Below, piece by piece: positions 25,079 to 34,435 of a stretch of DNA of 64,000 nucleotides (positions within the stretch are counted from its first letter, which is position 1; each line of letters opens with the position of its first letter). The notes beneath the pieces are model-generated. The model saw only the letters and a program-made list of their open reading frames with translations, was not told the DNA's origin and did not search any database. Origin of the DNA: Limnohabitans sp. G3-2. Its GTDB lineage: Bacteria; Pseudomonadota; Gammaproteobacteria; Burkholderiales; Burkholderiaceae_C. Made by a program: the position numbers and the translations under genes. The DNA lies in contig NZ_NESG01000001.1 of the NCBI RefSeq assembly GCF_002778275.1, positions 1 to 64,000 on the forward strand, in the 5' to 3' direction.

Positions 25079-25287
25079 ACCGAGAATCAGTAGCTTCGTC
25101 AAATATCGCCTCAATCGGCTACGACGAACCGTCACAAACATTGGAAGTGGAGTTCACGAACGGTGCTATCTACCAGTATTACAACGTAACGCAGACACTC
25201 TTTGAGCAACTCATACAGGCGGGCTCCAAAGGGCAATTTTTGGCCTATCAGATCAAAAATGCTTACCCGTACTCCCGTGTCGGCTAA
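25075..25287 (+). CDS. KTSC-domain protein, third gene of the SIR2-HerA operon
   Basis: A 70-residue single-domain protein: VASSNIASIGYDEPSQTLEV, then EFTNGAIYQYYNVTQTLFEQ with the central Y-x-Y motif (33-35), and a GSKGQFLAYQIKNAYPY C-terminus. KTSC domains occur at the C-terminus of some lysyl-tRNA synthetases and alone in bacteria and phages; a nucleic-acid binding role has been suggested but not shown. Its ATG overlaps the herA stop by 4 bp, so it is made with the defence pair. It could be an accessory, regulator or immunity factor. That role is inference from position only. Confidence 0.75.
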   Translation: MNRESVASSNIASIGYDEPSQTLEVEFTNGAIYQYYNVTQTLFEQLIQAGSKGQFLAYQIKNAYPYSRVG

Positions 25288-25718
25288 GAGCTAGCATCAC
25301 TCTCAAGATGCGATCAAGCGTATGGTTGGGGTTTGCACCAGACCTTCCATTTCTCCGATCCTGCGGATCGCAACTAGCCTTTAGCGACTGTTTGCGCGCA
25401 AAGTCTGCTTAAGGCAGTGCCCTTTTGCAGCTGGCACCCGTGCGGCACTCAAAAAAGCCCTACAAAGCGTTTTTTCCTGGGTTCGCTGGGCTGAGTAGCT
25501 GGACTCATTTCAAAACAAACGTAGCGTTTTTTTCAAGCTGAGCACAGCGCTAGCAGTGTCAGCGAAGAGGCGAAAAGCAAGGCCGCATTGACACTATGCG
25601 GGCGTCACTGAAAACAGATTGAAATGGGGATGTTTGACTGTTCCGAAATCTATGAAAAGACATCGAAAAATCTATGAGAAGTAGTAAACCCGGACCATAC
25701 TACTTTGAACATAAGAAA
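25288..25718. other. Intergenic junction between island and tRNA-Val, no gene seen
   Basis: No frame of credible length or family lies here on either strand. The sequence has short T-rich runs and small dyads (for example GATCCTGCGGATC near 25358) and looks like decayed material. It is the expected place for an island end, but I found no obvious second copy of the tRNA 3' end inside the window. Confidence 0.4.
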
Positions 25719-25746
25719 AAGCACCTAGAGTTTCCTCTAAGTGCTT
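25719..25746 (-). terminator. Rho-independent terminator after tRNA-Val
   Basis: A 12-bp stem (25719-25730 with 25735-25746, two mismatches or G-T pairs) has a 4-base loop. On the minus strand it is followed by a T-rich run (TTTTTCTTAT). It lies 18 bp beyond the tRNA 3' end. Confidence 0.8.
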
Positions 25747-25764
25747 GATTTCATTGGGAATTTT

Positions 25765-25839
25765 TGGTGGGCGATGCAAGTTTCGAACTTGCGACCCCTG
25801 CAGTGTGAATGCAGTGCTCTACCCCTGAGCTAATCGCCC
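25765..25839 (-). tRNA. tRNA-Val (anticodon CAC)
   Basis: The minus strand folds as a full cloverleaf. The acceptor GGGCGAT pairs with ATCGCCC and the D stem GCTC with GAGC. The anticodon stem CTGCA/TGCAG encloses loop TTCACAC with anticodon CAC. The T stem GCAAG/CTTGC encloses TTCGAAA. Discriminator A and an encoded CCA complete it: 75 nt in all. It lies downstream of dnaQ, and its 3' end faces the island, so it is a plausible integration site. Confidence 0.95.
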
Positions 25840-25946
25840 TGCGCCGTTTGGCGAAGAGCGCAATTATGACACGAAAATCAGGCCTGTTTGGGCTTGAACC
25901 GTTGAAAAATCGCTGTTCATCGGGGGCCGGATCCAGACCAAGAGGT

Positions 25947-26657
25947 TCAAGCGCTCTGCGCTTGACGCCAAACGGTTTTCCCACCGCTCGATTTGTCCAG
26001 TTGGGTCAGCACCTCGTCATGGGCGGCGAGTTCTTGGGCATTGGCCGGCAAGACTGGCAAGACGAAGGTGCTCAAATCCACCTGGACCATGACCGACTGC
26101 GTGTCCGCAGGTGCGTCGCCCGCATCAATCAACAAGGCTTCCTGGCCGCGCGTCATGTTGATGTAGACATCGGCCAGCAATTCGGCGTCGAGCAAAGCGC
26201 CGTGCAAGGTGCGGCCGGAGTTGTCCACTTCCAGCCGATCGCACAAGGCATCGAGGCTGTTGCGCTTGCCGGGGAACATCTCCTTGGCCATGACCAAGGT
26301 GTCGATCACGCCACTGACATAAGCCTTCAAAGGCTTTTTGCCAACGCGCTCGAGTTCCTTGTTCAAAAAGCCGATGTCAAAAGCGGCGTTGTGGATGATC
26401 AGTTCCGCATCGGCCAGGTAATCCAGGATCTCATCGGTCAACTGCGCAAACTTGGGCTTGTCTCGCAAGAATTCGTTGCTGATGCCGTGCACCTTGAGCG
26501 CGTCTTCGTGGCTGTCGCGTTCGGGGTTGAAGTAAAAATGAAGGTTGTTGCCCGTGAGCTTGCGGGCAAAAAGCTCGACACAACCCAGCTCGATGATGCG
26601 GTCGCCGCCTTCGGCCGAGAGGCCCGTGGTTTCGGTGTCCAGAACGATTTGACGCAT
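25947..26657 (-). CDS. dnaQ: DNA polymerase III epsilon subunit (3'-5' proofreading exonuclease)
   Basis: A 236-residue protein. Exo I motif VLDTETTGL (5-13), Exo II HNAAFDIGFLNKEL, and Exo III HGALLDAELLADVY provide the DEDDh catalytic Asp/Glu/His set. The C-terminal tail would bind the alpha subunit. The start MRQIVLDTE matches the family; a longer frame exists but is non-homologous. It lies 16 bp after the ferredoxin gene of the isc cluster on the same strand and probably shares its transcript. Confidence 0.95.
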   Translation of the reverse strand: MRQIVLDTETTGLSAEGGDRIIELGCVELFARKLTGNNLHFYFNPERDSHEDALKVHGISNEFLRDKPKFAQLTDEILDYLADAELIIHNAAFDIGFLNKELERVGKKPLKAYVSGVIDTLVMAKEMFPGKRNSLDALCDRLEVDNSGRTLHGALLDAELLADVYINMTRGQEALLIDAGDAPADTQSVMVQVDLSTFVLPVLPANAQELAAHDEVLTQLDKSSGGKTVWRQAQSA

Positions 26658-26673
26658 GCTTGCTCGCTTTCGC

Positions 26674-27012
26674 TCAGTGCAGTTCTTTGGCGTGGTTGAT
26701 GGTGTAGCGCGGGATCTCGATGACCAGATCACTTTTGGCGACAAAAGCCTGGCAGCTCAGGCGAGAGTTGGGCTCCAGACCCCAAGCGCGGTCCAGCAGG
26801 TCTTCTTCGGTTTCTTCCATCTCATTGAGGGTTTTGAAGCCTTCGCGTACCACCACATGGCAGGTGGTGCAGGCCGCGCTCATGTCGCAGGCGTGCTCGA
26901 TGTTGATGTGGTTGTCCAGCAAAGCCTCGCAGATGCTGGTGCCAGCGGGCGCGGTGATTTCTGCGCCTTGTGGGCAGTACTCAGGGTGGGGCAGGATTTT
27001 GATGACGGGCAT
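26674..27012 (-). CDS. fdx: ISC-type [2Fe-2S] ferredoxin
   Basis: A 112-residue adrenodoxin-like ferredoxin with ligand cysteines in ACDMSAACTTCHVV (Cys-x5-Cys-x2-Cys) and a fourth in RLSCQAF. It donates electrons for iron-sulfur cluster assembly on IscU. It is the last isc gene, 34 bp after hscA, and is followed closely by dnaQ. Confidence 0.93.
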   Translation of the reverse strand: MPVIKILPHPEYCPQGAEITAPAGTSICEALLDNHINIEHACDMSAACTTCHVVVREGFKTLNEMEETEEDLLDRAWGLEPNSRLSCQAFVAKSDLVIEIPRYTINHAKELH

Positions 27013-27046
27013 AGGAGTCTTCTGAATTCAGGGCCAGTGCGTGCGA

Positions 27047-28912
27047 TTACATGGATTGGATGTTTTGACCGGCCAGCGCCTTCTGGATGCTGTGGTTCAT
27101 GCGTTCGGCGGCAAAGGCTTCGGTACCCTTGGCCAGCGCTTGGGTGCAGTCTTCCAGGGCTTTGGCATCTTGCTCGGTGTGTACCGAAGCTTGCAGCGTG
27201 GCCATGAGCGCATCAATGGCGCGGCGTTCGTCGGGTTGAAGCAAATGGCCATCGGCTTGCAAGGCGCTGCGGGTGGCCAGCAGCATGCGGTCGGCATCCA
27301 CCCGTGCTTCGACCAAGGCGCGCGCCTTCATGTCGGCTTGCGCGGTGGTGAAGCTTTCTTGCAGCATGGTGGCAATCTGCTCATCGCTCAGGCCATACGA
27401 AGGCTTGACGTCGATGCGCGCTTCGACGCCGCTGATTTGCTCCTTGGCACCCACGTTCAACAGGCCATCGGCGTCCACCGTGAAAGTCACGCGGATGCGG
27501 GCAGCACCTGCGGCCATGGGCGGGATGCCGCGTAACTCAAAGCGGGCCAGACTGCGGCAATCTTGCACCAGATCGCGTTCGCCCTGCACCACATGCAGCG
27601 CCAGCGCGGTTTGGCCGTCTTGGTAGGTGGTGAAGTCTTGCGCCATGGCGGTGGGGATGGTCTGGTTGCGCGGGATGATGCGCTCGACCAGGCCGCCCAT
27701 GGTTTCGATGCCCAGCGACAGCGGAATCACGTCGAGCAGCAGCAACTCGCCAGCGGCATTGTTGCCCGCCAGCTGGTTGGCCTGGATGGCCGCGCCCAAG
27801 GCGACGACTTCGTCGGGGTTGAGGTTGTTGAGCGGGGCCTGGCCAAAAAAGTCGGCCACAGCTTGCTGGATTTGCGGCATGCGGGTGGAGCCTCCCACCA
27901 TGACCACGCCTTGCACATCGTCCTTGGCCAGTTGGGCGTCGCGCAAGGCTTTGCGCACGGCCGTGATGCAACGGGCCGTGAGGGCTTGCGTGGCTTGCTC
28001 GAAATCGGCGCGGCGCACGGACACCGACAGAGCGCCTGTTGACAACGCCACATCCAAGCTGGCGGTGTCTGCGCTGGTCAATGCTTCTTTGACCGCACGG
28101 GCGGCCGCCTTGAGCCGGGTTTTGTCTTCGGCCGTGGCGGCATGCAAGCCGGCTTGCTGTGCCAAGGCAAAGTCGGCCAAGGCTTGGTCGTAGTCATCAC
28201 CGCCCAGGGCCGAATCGCCACCGGTGGAGAGCACCTCGAACACGCCTTGCGTCAGGCGCAGGATGGAAATATCGAAGGTGCCACCGCCCAGGTCGAACAC
28301 CGCATAAACGCCTTCGCTGGCGTTGTCCAGGCCATAGGCAATCGCCGCGGCCGTGGGTTCGTTGATCAGGCGCAGCACATTCAGGCCTGCCAGTTGCGCG
28401 GCGTCTTTGGTGGCCTGGCGCTGGGCGTCGTCAAAGTAAGCGGGCACGGTGATGACCGCGCCGTACAGGTCGTCGTTGAAGGTGTCTTCGGCGCGGTAAC
28501 GCAAGGTGGCCAGAATTTCGGCACTCACTTCCACAGGCGACTTGGGGCCTTGCACCGTCTGGATGGACAGCATGCCTTGCTCGCTGGCGGTGAATTCGTA
28601 AGGCAATTTGCTGCGGTCAACGATGTCGTTCAAACCACGGCCCATGAAGCGTTTGACCGAGGCGATGGTGTTGACCGGGTCAGAGGCGGCAGATTGCACC
28701 GCATCAAAACCGATCTGGCGGCCTTGCCCAGGCATGAAGCGCACGACCGAGGGCAAGATCACCCGCCCCTCGTCATCGGGCAAACACTCGGCCACACCGC
28801 TGCGCACCGAGGCCACCAGCGAATGCGTGGTGCCCAAGTCAATGCCCACCGCGATGCGGCGCTGGTGCGGGTCGGGCGACTGGCCCGGTTCGGAAATCTG
28901 CAGTAAGGCCAT
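27047..28912 (-). CDS. hscA: Fe-S assembly Hsp70 chaperone HscA
   Basis: A ~621-residue DnaK-family protein: phosphate-1 loop [15 protein letters not shown], phosphate-2 [15 protein letters not shown], adenosine motif [14 protein letters not shown], and a substrate-binding half with [18 protein letters not shown]. HscA uses ATP to release clusters from IscU by binding its LPPVK motif (present in IscU here). The start at ATG 28912 ([10 protein letters not shown]) fits the family. It sits between hscB and fdx in the usual order. Confidence 0.95.
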   Translation of the reverse strand: MALLQISEPGQSPDPHQRRIAVGIDLGTTHSLVASVRSGVAECLPDDEGRVILPSVVRFMPGQGRQIGFDAVQSAASDPVNTIASVKRFMGRGLNDIVDRSKLPYEFTASEQGMLSIQTVQGPKSPVEVSAEILATLRYRAEDTFNDDLYGAVITVPAYFDDAQRQATKDAAQLAGLNVLRLINEPTAAAIAYGLDNASEGVYAVFDLGGGTFDISILRLTQGVFEVLSTGGDSALGGDDYDQALADFALAQQAGLHAATAEDKTRLKAAARAVKEALTSADTASLDVALSTGALSVSVRRADFEQATQALTARCITAVRKALRDAQLAKDDVQGVVMVGGSTRMPQIQQAVADFFGQAPLNNLNPDEVVALGAAIQANQLAGNNAAGELLLLDVIPLSLGIETMGGLVERIIPRNQTIPTAMAQDFTTYQDGQTALALHVVQGERDLVQDCRSLARFELRGIPPMAAGAARIRVTFTVDADGLLNVGAKEQISGVEARIDVKPSYGLSDEQIATMLQESFTTAQADMKARALVEARVDADRMLLATRSALQADGHLLQPDERRAIDALMATLQASVHTEQDAKALEDCTQALAKGTEAFAAERMNHSIQKALAGQNIQSM

Positions 28913-28928
28913 GGTCAATCGGGAAAAT

Positions 28929-29462
28929 TCAGGTCAATCGGTCGAGTTTAGCGTTCACTTCTTGCGTGAAGCGCTCGATGAACATCAGCGCCCTCACCTG
29001 CCCCACCGCTTGAAGAGGGTCTTGCACGACGTCGAGCAAGCGGGCCAGCTCTTGTTGCACGCGGCGCTGCTCGCCAGACACGTCATCTGCCAACGCTTGC
29101 AGTCCTTCTGGGGATTCGGTGTCGTCCAGGTTTTCACGCCATTCCATTTGCTGCATGAGGAACGCCGCAGGCATGGCGGTGTTGTTTTCGGCCTGGACGG
29201 GCGCGCCTTGCAGCTCGCACAAATAGGCGGCGCGTTTGAGGGGGTCTTTCAGGCGCTGATACGCCTCGTTGATGCGCACCGACCACTGCATGGCCACGCG
29301 CTGGGCTGCAGCGCCTTCGGCGGCAAAACGGTCAGGGTGGGCTTCGCGTTGCAGGGCTTTCCAACGGGTGTCGAGTTGTGCGCGGTCTTGCGCGAACCGC
29401 GCAGGCACATCAAACAGCTCGAAGTCGTTGGCTTGGAGAGAGATCACGCACTCAAAACTCAA
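28929..29462 (-). CDS. hscB: Fe-S assembly J-domain co-chaperone HscB
   Basis: A 177-residue protein with an N-terminal J domain ([20 protein letters not shown] containing the HPD motif) and a C-terminal helical domain that binds IscU. It delivers IscU to HscA and stimulates its ATPase. Its start overlaps the iscA stop by 4 bp. Confidence 0.93.
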   Translation of the reverse strand: MSFECVISLQANDFELFDVPARFAQDRAQLDTRWKALQREAHPDRFAAEGAAAQRVAMQWSVRINEAYQRLKDPLKRAAYLCELQGAPVQAENNTAMPAAFLMQQMEWRENLDDTESPEGLQALADDVSGEQRRVQQELARLLDVVQDPLQAVGQVRALMFIERFTQEVNAKLDRLT

Positions 29463-29782
29463 ACGCGGAACGACTCACCGCAGCCGCAGCGGTCGCGCTC
29501 GTTGGGGTTGTTGAAGCGGAAACCTTCGTTCAGGCCTTCGCGCACGAAGTCAAGTTCCGTGCCGTCGATGTAGGCCAAGCTTTTGGGGTCCACCAAGACC
29601 TTGACGCCGTGGCCTTCGAAGACCACATCTTCCGGGGCGATCTCGTCCACATATTCCAGCTTGTAGGCCAGACCGGAACATCCCGTGGTCTTGACGCCCA
29701 GGCGCACACCGACACCCGAGCCACGTTTGGCCAAGTAGCGGGTCACATGCCGCGCAGCGGCGGCAGACAGTGAGATGGCCAT
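29459..29782 (-). CDS. iscA: A-type iron-sulfur carrier IscA
   Basis: A 107-residue protein with the three conserved cysteines of the A-type family: [16 protein letters not shown] and, near the C-terminus, RCGCGESF. It holds iron or a cluster for transfer to apo-proteins. It lies between iscU (1-bp gap) and hscB (4-bp overlap). Confidence 0.95.
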   Translation of the reverse strand: MAISLSAAAARHVTRYLAKRGSGVGVRLGVKTTGCSGLAYKLEYVDEIAPEDVVFEGHGVKVLVDPKSLAYIDGTELDFVREGLNEGFRFNNPNERDRCGCGESFRV

Positions 29783-29783
29783 G

Positions 29784-30170
29784 TCAGTTCAGGTGTTTCT
29801 TTTTGTAGTCATCCACTGCGGCCTTGATGGCGTCTTCGGCCAGGATGGAGCAGTGGATCTTGACGGGCGGCAGCGCCAGCTCTTCGGCGATCTGGCTGTT
29901 CTTCAAGGCCGCGGCTTCGTCGAGTGTCTTGCCCTTGACCCACTCGGTCACGAGCGAGCTGGAGGCGATGGCCGAGCCACAACCGTAAGTCTTGAAGCGC
30001 GCGTCTTCGATCACACCGGTTGTCGGGTTGACCTTGATCTGCAACTTCATCACGTCGCCGCAAGCTGGCGCACCGACCATGCCGGTGCCCACGCTGTCGT
30101 CGCCCTTGTCAAAAGAGCCCACGTTGCGGGGGTTTTCATAGTGGTCAACCACTTTTTCAGAATAAGCCAT
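29784..30170 (-). CDS. iscU: Iron-sulfur cluster scaffold IscU
   Basis: A 128-residue scaffold with the three cluster cysteines in [25 protein letters not shown] and [13 protein letters not shown]. The LPPVKIHCS segment is the HscA recognition site. The cluster is built here with sulfur from IscS. There is a 123-bp gap from iscS. Confidence 0.96.
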   Translation of the reverse strand: MAYSEKVVDHYENPRNVGSFDKGDDSVGTGMVGAPACGDVMKLQIKVNPTTGVIEDARFKTYGCGSAIASSSLVTEWVKGKTLDEAAALKNSQIAEELALPPVKIHCSILAEDAIKAAVDDYKKKHLN

Positions 30171-30293
30171 TTCAATTCTCCTAAATTTATGTCGCTCAGC
30201 CCAAAGGGTTCAGGGCGCGAAGCGTTGTCGCAGACAGTGCTTGAGCACGGCAAGACAACGCGACAAAGCCCTGGGCCATTTGGGCGACGCGGC

Positions 30294-31511
30294 TCAGTGG
30301 GCCGCCCATTGGATGGTGCTCAAATCGATGCCATCTTTGTGCATTTCCCACAGGGGGCTGAGGTCGCGCAACTTGGCCACGTTCTCACGGATGGTCTGGA
30401 TCGCGTAGTCGATGTCTTCTTCGGTGGTCCAGCGGCCGATCGTCATGCGCAGGCTGCTGTGTGCCAACTCGTCGCTGCGGCCCAGCGCGCGCAGCACATA
30501 GCTGGGCTCCAAGCTGGCCGATGTGCAGGCCGAGCCCGACGAGACCGCCAAGCCCTTGATGCCCATGATGAGCGATTCGCCTTCCACGAAGTTGAAGCTC
30601 ATGTTGATGTTGTGCGGCACGCGCTGGGTGGCGTGGCCGTTCAAAAACACCTGCTCCATGTCGCTCAGGCCGTTGATCAATCGGTCGTGCAGAGCCCGCG
30701 CTTTGGCGTTGTCCTGGGCCATTTCCAGCTTGGCGATGCGGAACGCTTCACCCATGCCGACGCACTGGTGCGTGGGCAAGGTGCCCGAACGCATGCCGCG
30801 CTCGTGACCGCCGCCGTGCATTTGCGCTTCCAGGCGAATGCGGGGCTTGCGGCGCACATACAAAGCGCCAATGCCTTTGGGGCCGTAGGTTTTGTGCGAG
30901 GCCAGGCTCATCAAGTCGATGGGCAGCTGGGTCATGTCGATCTCGACCTTGCCCGTGGCTTGCGCCGCATCGACGTGGAAGACGATGCCTTTTTCGCGGC
31001 ACAAATTGCCAATGGCGGTCACGTCCTGGATCACACCGATTTCGTTGTTCACGAACATCACGCTGATCAGAATGGTGTCCGGACGGATCGCGGCTTTGAG
31101 CGCATCCATGTTCAGCAAACCATCGGCCTGCACGTCCATGTAGGTCACTTCAAAACCCTGGCGCTCGAGCTCACGCATGGTGTCCAGAACGGCTTTGTGC
31201 TCGGTCTTGACGGTGATCAGGTGCTTGCCGCGTGACTTGTAGAAGTTCGCTGCACCCTTGATGGCCAGGTTGTTGGACTCGGTGGCGCCGCTGGTCCAGA
31301 CGATTTCGCGGGGGTCGGCGCCGATCAGGTCAGCCACTTGCTCACGGGCTGTTTCCACGGCGGCTTCGGCTTCCCAGCCCCAGGCGTGGCTGCGGGATGC
31401 GGGGTTGCCAAAGTGCTCACGCAACCAAGGCACGATGGCGTCCACCACACGGGGATCGCAAGGGTTGGTGGCGCCGTAATCAAGGTAGATGGGGAAATGG
31501 GGTGTGGTCAT
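30294..31511 (-). CDS. iscS: Cysteine desulfurase IscS
   Basis: A 405-residue class V aminotransferase-fold enzyme. The PLP lysine is in [14 protein letters not shown], and the active-site Cys that carries persulfide is in [17 protein letters not shown]. It supplies sulfur for clusters and other thio-cofactors. It lies 20 bp after iscR and heads the structural genes. Confidence 0.96.
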   Translation of the reverse strand: MTTPHFPIYLDYGATNPCDPRVVDAIVPWLREHFGNPASRSHAWGWEAEAAVETAREQVADLIGADPREIVWTSGATESNNLAIKGAANFYKSRGKHLITVKTEHKAVLDTMRELERQGFEVTYMDVQADGLLNMDALKAAIRPDTILISVMFVNNEIGVIQDVTAIGNLCREKGIVFHVDAAQATGKVEIDMTQLPIDLMSLASHKTYGPKGIGALYVRRKPRIRLEAQMHGGGHERGMRSGTLPTHQCVGMGEAFRIAKLEMAQDNAKARALHDRLINGLSDMEQVFLNGHATQRVPHNINMSFNFVEGESLIMGIKGLAVSSGSACTSASLEPSYVLRALGRSDELAHSSLRMTIGRWTTEEDIDYAIQTIRENVAKLRDLSPLWEMHKDGIDLSTIQWAAH

Positions 31512-31531
31512 GGTCTGTACTTCTTCGGGTA

Positions 31532-32068
31532 TCAGGATTTGGCAAACATATTGCCCAGGTCAAACACCGAGTTGGGCACATTCACGCGAATCGGTTGGCT
31601 GATCGGCATGGGGGCAATGGCCCGCTTGATGCTGGGTTTGTTTTCAACGACCAGGCCTTTGGCCAACTGGTCGTCCACCAACTTTTGCAGGGAAACGGAA
31701 TCGAGAAACTCGACCATTTTGGAGTTCAGCGAAGCCCACAGGTCGTGCGTCATGCAACGGCCTTCACCACCGTTGCAGTTTTCCTTGCCACCGCAGTGGG
31801 TGGCATCGATGGGCTCGTCCACCGACAAAATGATGTCGGCCACCGTGATTTCAGTGGATTTGCGGCCCAAGGTGTAGCCGCCGCCGGGGCCACGGGTGGA
31901 CTCGACCAGGTTGTGGCGGCGCAGCTTGCCAAACAACTGCTCTAAATAAGACAGTGAAATCTGTTGGCGCTGGCTGATGGCGGCCAAGGTCACAGGGCCC
32001 GCATCTTGGCGCAAGGCCAGATCGATCATGGCGGTGACGGCGAAACGGCCTTTGGTGGTTAAACGCAT
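31532..32068 (-). CDS. iscR: Fe-S cluster-sensing repressor IscR
   Basis: A 178-residue Rrf2-family regulator with an N-terminal winged helix ([20 protein letters not shown]) and the cluster cysteines in [19 protein letters not shown]. With a [2Fe-2S] cluster it represses the isc operon. The C-terminal tail is longer than in E. coli. A candidate type-1 IscR site lies upstream. Confidence 0.95.
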   Translation of the reverse strand: MRLTTKGRFAVTAMIDLALRQDAGPVTLAAISQRQQISLSYLEQLFGKLRRHNLVESTRGPGGGYTLGRKSTEITVADIILSVDEPIDATHCGGKENCNGGEGRCMTHDLWASLNSKMVEFLDSVSLQKLVDDQLAKGLVVENKPSIKRAIAPMPISQPIRVNVPNSVFDLGNMFAKS

Positions 32069-32113
32069 GGCAGACTCCTAATTTGAGGGGGTGCTGGGCC
32101 GGGACATCCAAGA

Positions 32114-32138
32114 GTTCCCGACTAAGCAAGTCAAGTAT
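32114..32138 (-). promoter_or_regulatory. Candidate type-1 IscR binding site upstream of iscR
   Basis: The minus strand reads ATACTTGACT, TGCTT, AGTCGGGAAC. This matches the outer halves of the known ATASYYGACT...AGTCRRS type-1 motif, with mismatches only in the centre and last bases. It lies 46 bp before the iscR ATG and includes a TTGACT that could serve as -35. Autoregulation of isc by this site is inferred. A 7-bp dyad AACCCGA/TCGGGTT lies just upstream. Confidence 0.6.
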
Positions 32139-32188
32139 AAAGCAAACCCGATTAAAACACTCGGGTTAAAGGGGCATTCACTTCATGC

Positions 32189-34348
32189 TCAGGCCCGGAT
32201 CAGGGGCACGATGTTGTCCCCACCGGTTGCGCCAAAGGCCTGCTCTTTCAAAATGGTCAACTGGTCGCGCACCTGAGCGGCTTTCTCGAACTCCAGGTTG
32301 CGCGCGTGCTCCATCATTTGCTTTTCCAGCTGTTTGATGGCCCGGGCGATGTCTTTCTCGCTCATGTCTTCCACTTTGGCCCGCTGCATCGCAGCTTGCT
32401 CCAGGCGTTCGGCCTCTTTGCCCGACTTTTCGCTGTAAACGCCGTCGATCAGGTCTTTCACCTTTTTGACAATGCTCTTGGGCGTGATGCCCATGGCCTC
32501 GTTGTGCGCCACCTGCTTGATGCGGCGGCGCTCGGTCTCGCCCATGGCTTTTTTCATCGACTCGGTGATGCGGTCGGCATACAAAATGGCGCGGCCATTG
32601 AGGTTTCGGGCCGCTCGGCCGATGGTCTGGATCAAGCTGCGTTCGGAGCGCAAGAAACCCTCTTTGTCCGCATCCAGAATGGCCACCAGCGACACCTCTG
32701 GAATGTCCAGGCCCTCGCGCAGCAAGTTGATGCCCACCAGCACATCAAACGCCCCCAGGCGCAGGTCACGCAAAATTTCCACCCGCTCCACCGTGTCCAC
32801 ATCGCTGTGCAAGTAGCGCACTTTCACACCGTTGTCGCTCAGGTAATCGGTCAGTTGCTCCGCCATGCGTTTGGTCAGTGTGGTAATCAGCACGCGCTCG
32901 TGCTTGTCCACCCGGATGCGGATTTCCTGCAGCACGTCGTCCACCTGGTGGGTGGCGGGCCGCACTTCCACCTCCGGATCGACCAAGCCCGTGGGCCTGA
33001 CCACCTGTTCGACCACTTTGCCTGCGTGCGTTTTTTCGTAGTCGGCTGGGGTGGCCGAGACAAAGATGCACTGGCGCATGCGTTTCTCAAACTCCTCAAA
33101 TTTGAGGGGGCGGTTGTCCAAGGCGCTGGGCAGACGAAACCCATACTCCACCAAGGTGGTCTTGCGGGCCCGGTCTCCGTTGTACATGGCATTGAGCTGG
33201 CCAATCATCTGGTGGCTTTCGTCCAGAAACATGATGGCGTCAGGCGGCATGTAGTCGGTCAGCGTGCTGGGGGCATCGCCCGGAGCGGCGCCCGACAGGT
33301 GCCGGGTGTAGTTCTCAATGCCCTTGCAGTGCCCCACTTCGGAGAGCATTTCCAGGTCAAACCGGGTGCGCTGCTCCAACCGCTGGGCTTCCACCAACTT
33401 GCCCATGCCCACCAACTCTTTCAGGCGTTGGGCGAGTTCGACCTTGATGGTTTCCACCGCCGCCAGCACCTTGTCGCGCGGCGTCACATAGTGGCTGGAA
33501 GGGTAAACGGTGAAGCGCGGAATCTTTTGGCGGATGCGCCCTGTGAGCGGATCGAACAGCTGCAAGCTCTCGATCTCGTCGTCAAACAGCTCAATGCGAA
33601 TGGCCAGCTCGGAGTGTTCGGCCGGGAACACGTCGATGGTGTCGCCGCGCACGCGAAATTTGCCCCGACTGAACTCCATGTCATTGCGCTGGTACTGCAT
33701 GCGGATCAGCTGCGCGATCACATCGCGTTGGCCCAGCTTGTCGCCCGTGCGCAGCGTCATGATCATGCGGTGGTAACTCTCAGGCTCACCAATGCCGTAG
33801 ATGGCAGACACCGTGGCCACGATCACCACATCACGCCGCTCCATGATGCTTTTGGTACACGACAGGCGCATCTGCTCGATGTGCTCGTTGATGGCCGAGT
33901 CCTTTTCGATGAACAAGTCGCGCTGGGGCACATAGGCCTCGGGCTGGTAGTAGTCGTAATAGCTGACGAAATACTCGACCGCGTTTTTAGGGAAAAATTC
34001 GCGAAATTCACTGTAAAGCTGCGCTGCCAGCGTTTTGTTGGGCGCGAACACAATGGCCGGACGGCCCACCTGAGCGATCACATTGGCCATGGTGAAGGTC
34101 TTGCCCGAACCCGTCACGCCGAGCAAAGTCTGGAACACCTCGCCGTCGTTCACCCCCTCGACCAACTGCTCGATCGCCACAGGCTGGTCTCCCGCAGGCG
34201 GGTAAGGCTGGTAAAGCTCGAAAGGCGAGTCGGGATAGCGGATGAATTGGCCCGCAGCGTAGGGGTCAGCGTCAGGCACAAGGTCAAGAACTGGGGTATC
34301 GGACACGGTGGGCTTCTTTTGTAGGGGACTGTGGGCCAAACCAAGCAA
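32189..34348 (-). CDS. uvrB: Excinuclease ABC subunit B
   Basis: A 705-719-residue UvrB with Walker [16 protein letters not shown], the beta-hairpin region [19 protein letters not shown], helicase motif [16 protein letters not shown], motif [20 protein letters not shown] and a C-terminal UVR domain ([20 protein letters not shown]). It verifies DNA damage and loads UvrC in nucleotide excision repair. The start may be ATG 34348 or GTG 34306 (VSDTPVLDL). It is divergent from the aminotransferase gene; a stand-alone unit. Confidence 0.96.
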   Translation of the reverse strand: MLGLAHSPLQKKPTVSDTPVLDLVPDADPYAAGQFIRYPDSPFELYQPYPPAGDQPVAIEQLVEGVNDGEVFQTLLGVTGSGKTFTMANVIAQVGRPAIVFAPNKTLAAQLYSEFREFFPKNAVEYFVSYYDYYQPEAYVPQRDLFIEKDSAINEHIEQMRLSCTKSIMERRDVVIVATVSAIYGIGEPESYHRMIMTLRTGDKLGQRDVIAQLIRMQYQRNDMEFSRGKFRVRGDTIDVFPAEHSELAIRIELFDDEIESLQLFDPLTGRIRQKIPRFTVYPSSHYVTPRDKVLAAVETIKVELAQRLKELVGMGKLVEAQRLEQRTRFDLEMLSEVGHCKGIENYTRHLSGAAPGDAPSTLTDYMPPDAIMFLDESHQMIGQLNAMYNGDRARKTTLVEYGFRLPSALDNRPLKFEEFEKRMRQCIFVSATPADYEKTHAGKVVEQVVRPTGLVDPEVEVRPATHQVDDVLQEIRIRVDKHERVLITTLTKRMAEQLTDYLSDNGVKVRYLHSDVDTVERVEILRDLRLGAFDVLVGINLLREGLDIPEVSLVAILDADKEGFLRSERSLIQTIGRAARNLNGRAILYADRITESMKKAMGETERRRIKQVAHNEAMGITPKSIVKKVKDLIDGVYSEKSGKEAERLEQAAMQRAKVEDMSEKDIARAIKQLEKQMMEHARNLEFEKAAQVRDQLTILKEQAFGATGGDNIVPLIRA

Positions 34349-34435
34349 CAGGGGCCGTTAAAATAAGGGACAACCCGAAAGCCTAACCGAGGAACGGGTT
34401 TCCTGCCACCCATGTACCCCATTCAAGGACTTTCC

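Noticed and set aside
32306..34324. 672-codon open frame on the plus strand
   Set aside because: It is antisense to uvrB, which has all family motifs. Long opposite-strand frames are common in GC-rich coding DNA, and this one shows no domain, only His/Gln/Val-rich composition.
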